Shown here piece by piece: positions 44,141 to 46,702 of a DNA stretch of 46,702 bases. The notes under the pieces are model-generated. The model was given only the letters and a program-made list of their open reading frames with translations. It did no database searches and had not been told where the DNA came from. The position numbers and the translations under genes were made by a program. Numbering within the stretch: position 1 is the first letter of the stretch; each line of letters starts with the position of its first letter. The stretch covers positions 1-46,702 of the forward strand of contig CAZIUB010000076.1 of the NCBI GenBank assembly GCA_964542425.1, given 5' to 3'. Origin of the DNA: Dongia_A sp964542425. Its GTDB lineage: Bacteria; Pseudomonadota; Alphaproteobacteria; Dongiales; Dongiaceae.

Positions 44141-44782
44141 ATGAATGACACGAACAAGATCACAACTCGGCAGCGCCTGATCCAGACCACCGCGCTAGTG
44201 GCCCTGGCGCTGGGTGTCGCCATGGCGCCCTGGCATTTGGCGGCGGACAAGCTTTCGCTCAAGGCCGGCTTCGCCATCGCCTTCGCCGATGGCGATGGTG
44301 ATGGCGGCGATGGTGATGGCGGCGATGGTGATGGCGGCGATGGTGATGGCGGCGATGGCGATGGCGGCGATGGCGATGGCGGCGACAGCGGCTCCGACAG
44401 CGATAGCAAGGGCGGCGCCAACGATGGCGGCGAGAGCGAGGATCACGACAATTCCGGCTCCGACAGCGCGAATTCCGGCCATGACGACGATGACAGAGAA
44501 TCGGACGACGACGGCAATGATGTTGGCGACGACGACAGCGAATCGGACGATGAGGATTCCTCGGACGCTGAGGAATCGGACGACGACGGCAATGATGATT
44601 TTGGCGACGACGACAGTGAATCGGACGACGTGGATTCCTCGGACGCCGAGGAATCGGACGACGACGCCAATGATGATTTTGGCGACGCCGCGGGTGATGA
44701 CGACGGCACGCTCGATCAAGGCGTCGGCGACGAAGCGGCCACGCCGGCCGCGCCGTCTCCAACAGGCGGCACCGACAGCTAA
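44141..44782 (+). CDS. Exported acidic Asp/Gly/Ser repeat protein
   Basis: This 213-residue protein of unknown function has a basic N-terminus (TTRQRLIQTT) followed by the hydrophobic segment ALVALALGVAMAPWHLA, then LSLKAGFAIAFA before a very acidic repeat body; it is probably secreted by a signal peptide. The body has six DGDGG pentapeptides and two 26-residue units rich in Asp, Ser and Glu. DxDxG-like spacing suggests Ca2+ or cation binding, but no EF-hand or RTX consensus is complete. A GGGAGAG box lies upstream. It is paralogous to 45278-45736, with which it shares the N-terminal 50 residues. Confidence 0.78.
   Translation: MNDTNKITTRQRLIQTTALVALALGVAMAPWHLAADKLSLKAGFAIAFADGDGDGGDGDGGDGDGGDGDGGDGDGGDGDGGDSGSDSDSKGGANDGGESEDHDNSGSDSANSGHDDDDRESDDDGNDVGDDDSESDDEDSSDAEESDDDGNDDFGDDDSESDDVDSSDAEESDDDANDDFGDAAGDDDGTLDQGVGDEAATPAAPSPTGGTDS
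44294..44383 (+). repeat. Six tandem 15-bp repeats encoding DGDGG
   Basis: Units GATGG(T/C)GATGGCGGC are repeated six times head to tail inside the first acidic gene; units 5 and 6 share GGC in place of GGT. Such near-identical repeats can change number by slippage without a frameshift, because 15 is a multiple of three. Confidence 0.9.
44528..44683 (+). repeat. Two tandem 78-bp repeats in the acidic gene
   Basis: Copies at 44528-44605 and 44606-44683 each encode DDDSESDD(E/V)DSSDAEESDDD(G/A)NDDFG, differing at two residues. They mark a recent in-frame duplication in the C-terminal half. Confidence 0.9.
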
Positions 44783-44834
44783 GCCATCGCCGCCAAATCT
44801 CGCCCGTCGCCATTCCCCTAGGCGGGTGGTCACG

Positions 44835-44872
44835 GACAGCCGCCGAACCGCCTTTCGGCGGCCGTCTTCATT
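44835..44872 (+). terminator. Intrinsic terminator after first acidic gene
   Basis: The stem GACAGCCGCCGAA / TTTCGGCGGCCGTC has one mismatch and a short CCGCC loop. TTCATTT follows, 52 bases after the stop codon. Confidence 0.75.
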
Positions 44873-45163
44873 TGTGCTGGCCGCCCGGGTGGAATCGATT
44901 CCGCCACGCTCAATCTGGTTCAAGGCAAGAACAGTACGGGACGGGGCGGAAATGGTCTGGCGAATTGGCGCGACCAGATAGGAAATAACGTGGTCGTCGT
45001 GATATCTATTGCAATGCGATTGGAGGGGTGGGGCGGCGGGGCGGGGCGGGAGAAATCACCAAGGACCACCGCCACCCAATTGTTTCCCGCGAACTACCCG
45101 TTTTCCCGGAGGTCTCGGTCATGTGCCGGGCCGGCCATCGCCGGTACCGCAGACAAATTTCCG

Positions 45164-45218
45164 TTCATCTGGCGTTCAGATTCGGTTCAGGGAGCATTCA
45201 TGTTCGCCCCCTTATAGT
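45164..45218 (+). promoter_or_regulatory. Four 11-bp-spaced TTCA repeats and -10 box (second acidic gene)
   Basis: Perfect TTCA tetrads start at 45164, 45175, 45186 and 45197, all exactly 11 bases apart. Three are preceded by G (GTTCA) and the last by A. TATAGT at 45213-45218 serves as the -10 box. This is a stronger version of the array at 44025 and looks like the operator of an OmpR/PhoB-type response regulator acting as activator. Confidence 0.7.
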
Positions 45219-45277
45219 CGCATTTACTAACAACGCGCACCGCGAACGTAGTGCTGACCCAAGGGAGACGACGAACC

Positions 45278-45736
45278 ATGATCGACTATACCAAAATGAC
45301 ATCTCGGCAGCGCCTGATCCAGACCACGGCGGCGGTTGCGCTCACGCTAGGCTTGGCAATGGCGCCCTGGCATTTGGCGGAGGATGGGCTTTCGCTCAAG
45401 GCCGGCTTCGCCACTGCCCACGCCGATGGCGAAGGCGGCGAGAGCGGCTCCGATAACGACAACGATGGCGGCGAGAGCGGCTCCGACAACGATAACGACA
45501 ACGATGGCGGCGAGAGCGGAGAACACGACAATTCCGGCCCGGGTAGCGAAAGCTCCGGTCACGATGGCGACGACAACGAAAACGGCGATGAAGACGGCGA
45601 TGACGACGACATTGACGACGCCAATGATGATGCCGATGAAGACGGCGATGAAGACGGCGATGAACAGGGCGATGACGACGGCACGGCCGATCAGGGGACC
45701 GGCGACGCGCCATTGGTACCCCCGACCACCAATTAG
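45278..45736 (+). CDS. Exported acidic Asp/Gly/Ser/Glu repeat protein (paralogue)
   Basis: This 152-residue paralogue of the protein at 44141 shares RQRLIQTTA.VAL.LG.AMAPWHLA and LSLKAGFA.A.ADG, then has different acidic repeats: GGESGSDNDND units and a DEDGDEDGDEQGDDDGTADQGTGD end. It too should be exported and strongly negatively charged. The start at 45278 (MIDYTKM) is chosen for its GGGAG box; the ATG at 45251 lacks one. Function is unknown; the pair share promoter architecture, so they are likely made under the same signal. Confidence 0.75.
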   Translation: MIDYTKMTSRQRLIQTTAAVALTLGLAMAPWHLAEDGLSLKAGFATAHADGEGGESGSDNDNDGGESGSDNDNDNDGGESGEHDNSGPGSESSGHDGDDNENGDEDGDDDDIDDANDDADEDGDEDGDEQGDDDGTADQGTGDAPLVPPTTN

Positions 45737-45787
45737 ACCACCGAATTCAAGAGTCGCCCAACGCCATTCAGGCAGCGGGCCGACACA

Positions 45788-45825
45788 AACGGCCGCCGTA
45801 AACCCCCAGCGGCGGCCGTTTTATT
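45788..45825 (+). terminator. Intrinsic terminator after second acidic gene
   Basis: The perfect stem AACGGCCGCCG / CGGCGGCCGTT has an 11-base loop (TAAACCCCCAG) and is followed directly by TTATT. It is a clear rho-independent terminator 52 bases after the stop. Confidence 0.88.
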
Positions 45826-45858
45826 GGCCCTGACCGGCCCCTAGAGCATCCGTGTTGT

Positions 45859-46702
45859 TCAAGCTAATTTTTCGTTCCATGCCCTTCCGTCGCGGATGAG
45901 GGCGTTGGCGAGGATGATGAGCTTTCGCATGATGGCGGTTAGGGCCACTTTGGCCGGCTTTCCGGCGGTGCGAAGGGCCTCATATTTAGCCCTCAGGTCC
46001 GCGTTGAATCGGACGGCGACGAGGGCTGGCATATAGAGCGCCTGGCGCAGATGGGCGCGCCCGCCGCGAATGAACCGTTTACCGCGATGCTGGCCGGAAT
46101 CGCGGGCCATGGGTGCCAGTCCGGCCAGGCTTGCGGCGCATTTGTGTTCGATGGCGCCGAGTTCGGGCATTTCGACGAGCATGATCATGGCGGTCGTTTC
46201 CCCCACGCCCGGGATGCTGACGAGGATGTCGAAGCGGGCCTTCAAGGCGGGATCGGCGGTGATCCGGGCGCGCAGAGTGGCATCGATTGCGGCGATCTGG
46301 CGCTCGATCTGCCGGAGGCGCTCTGCTGACTGGCGCTTTAGTAGCGCCGAGCGGTGCGTGTGGTCGCGGTTGAGAGCGGCAACGCGGTCTTTCACCAGAG
46401 CCCGCCTAGCGACGTGCAGTTCCTTCATCTCGTCGAGCACTTGGCTCGCGATCGGGCGCGCCGACGGCTCGAGGAACGCCCCGAACCGGGCGAGCATGGC
46501 GGCGTCCACCGTGTCGGTCTTGGCGTGGAAGCCAATGGCCTCAGCGAAGCGCCGTGCTTGACGCGGGTTGATCTTGGCCAAGGGAAAGCCGGCCTCGCCC
46601 AGCCGTCGCTCGACGGCGTGGTGATAGGCGCCCGTTGGCTCGAACACGATGCGTACGACCGCAAAGCCCCCAAGCCACGCGATCAGGGATTTGTGGCCTT
46701 TG
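45859..46702 (-). mobile_element. IS110-family insertion sequence, transposase (5' end outside window)
   Basis: The transposase frame runs off the right end of the window and stops at 45859. Seen here are VFEPTGAYHHAVERRL, INPRQARRFAEAIGFHAKTDTVDAAMLA (DEDD-type RuvC-like catalytic domain; Asp in KTDTVDA) and the C-terminal transposase_20-like part IPGVGETTAMIMLVE, LAGLAPMARDSGQHRG with GGRAHLRQALYMPA (Ser/Arg region). The first part with the initial Asp is missing only because the window ends. The frame has no internal stop in this window. IS110 elements lack inverted repeats, so the left boundary near 45840 cannot be fixed. Confidence 0.9.

Larger units (their letters stand above)
44783..45277. 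other. Intergenic region between the two acidic genes
   Basis: It holds the terminator of the first gene (44835-44872) and the TTCA-repeat promoter of the second (45164-45218). Between them (about 44873-45160) I see no gene or repeat beyond a G-run tract (GGGGCGGCGGGGCGGGGCGGG, split by single bases, near 45029). Confidence 0.6.

Noticed and set aside
44141..44782. RTX toxin or adhesin
   Set aside because: Although Asp/Gly-rich, the repeats are not GGxGxDxUx nonapeptides and there is a Sec-type leader instead of a C-terminal type I signal. No type I secretion genes adjoin.

Overview
The window is a GC-rich chromosomal segment of an alphaproteobacterium, probably from the Rhodospirillales or a neighbouring order. 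This rests on a class I lysyl-tRNA synthetase, a DUF3035 lipoprotein directly after lspA, a DUF2336 protein, an alphaproteobacterial-type glycerol ABC transporter operon, and the codon use. No genus can be named from the sequence alone.

Layout. 1-6000 (+): a MaoC-like hydratase followed by a housekeeping run, ribF, ileS, lspA and a DUF3035 lipoprotein. 6000-12600: palindromic repeats, a P-type cation ATPase translationally coupled to a Bcr/CflA-type exporter (+), a convergent class A penicillin-binding protein (-), then a second, inverted copy of the palindromic repeat. 12600-18600: a DUF2336 protein, tRNA-Leu(CAA), a secreted Sel1-repeat protein, a frameshifted Xre/HigA-like antitoxin gene, a cupin, a methyltransferase, a small membrane protein and a glutathione transferase. 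18676-24675 (-): a complete glycerol-type ABC uptake operon, glpV-S-T-P-Q-U in transcription order.

25035-32145 (-): a tightly packed six-gene operon resembling hyfB-C-E-F-G-I of hydrogenase-4 and complex I. Its large subunit has Ser-Gly-Asp-Ser where nickel-binding hydrogenases have Cys-x-x-Cys, and no ferredoxin subunit or maturation gene is present. It therefore looks like an energy-converting-hydrogenase-related (Ehr-type) membrane complex rather than a hydrogenase. It is the most interesting enzyme system in the window, and its redox partner and substrate cannot be read from the sequence.

32300-43980: a DUF2062 membrane protein and a glutamine-synthetase-family ligase (+). A minus-strand cassette follows (ArsR regulator, AHSA1/SRPBCC protein, glutathione transferase, TfoX-N protein, DUF899 protein) with unusual overlaps. 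Then come an ArsB/NhaD-type ion transporter, pmbA, murI, a class I lysS and a membrane-anchored EEP phosphatase. Four CTAG-bounded hairpins lie between pmbA and murI, and a 67-bp palindromic repeat flanks lysS as inverted copies.

44000-46702: two paralogous, exported, extremely acidic Asp/Gly/Ser repeat proteins. Each has its own terminator, and each is preceded by direct TTCA repeats spaced exactly 11 bp apart just before a -10-like box, the geometry of OmpR/PhoB-family operators. This looks like a duplicated gene-plus-promoter unit under one response regulator. The window ends inside an IS110-family transposase gene.
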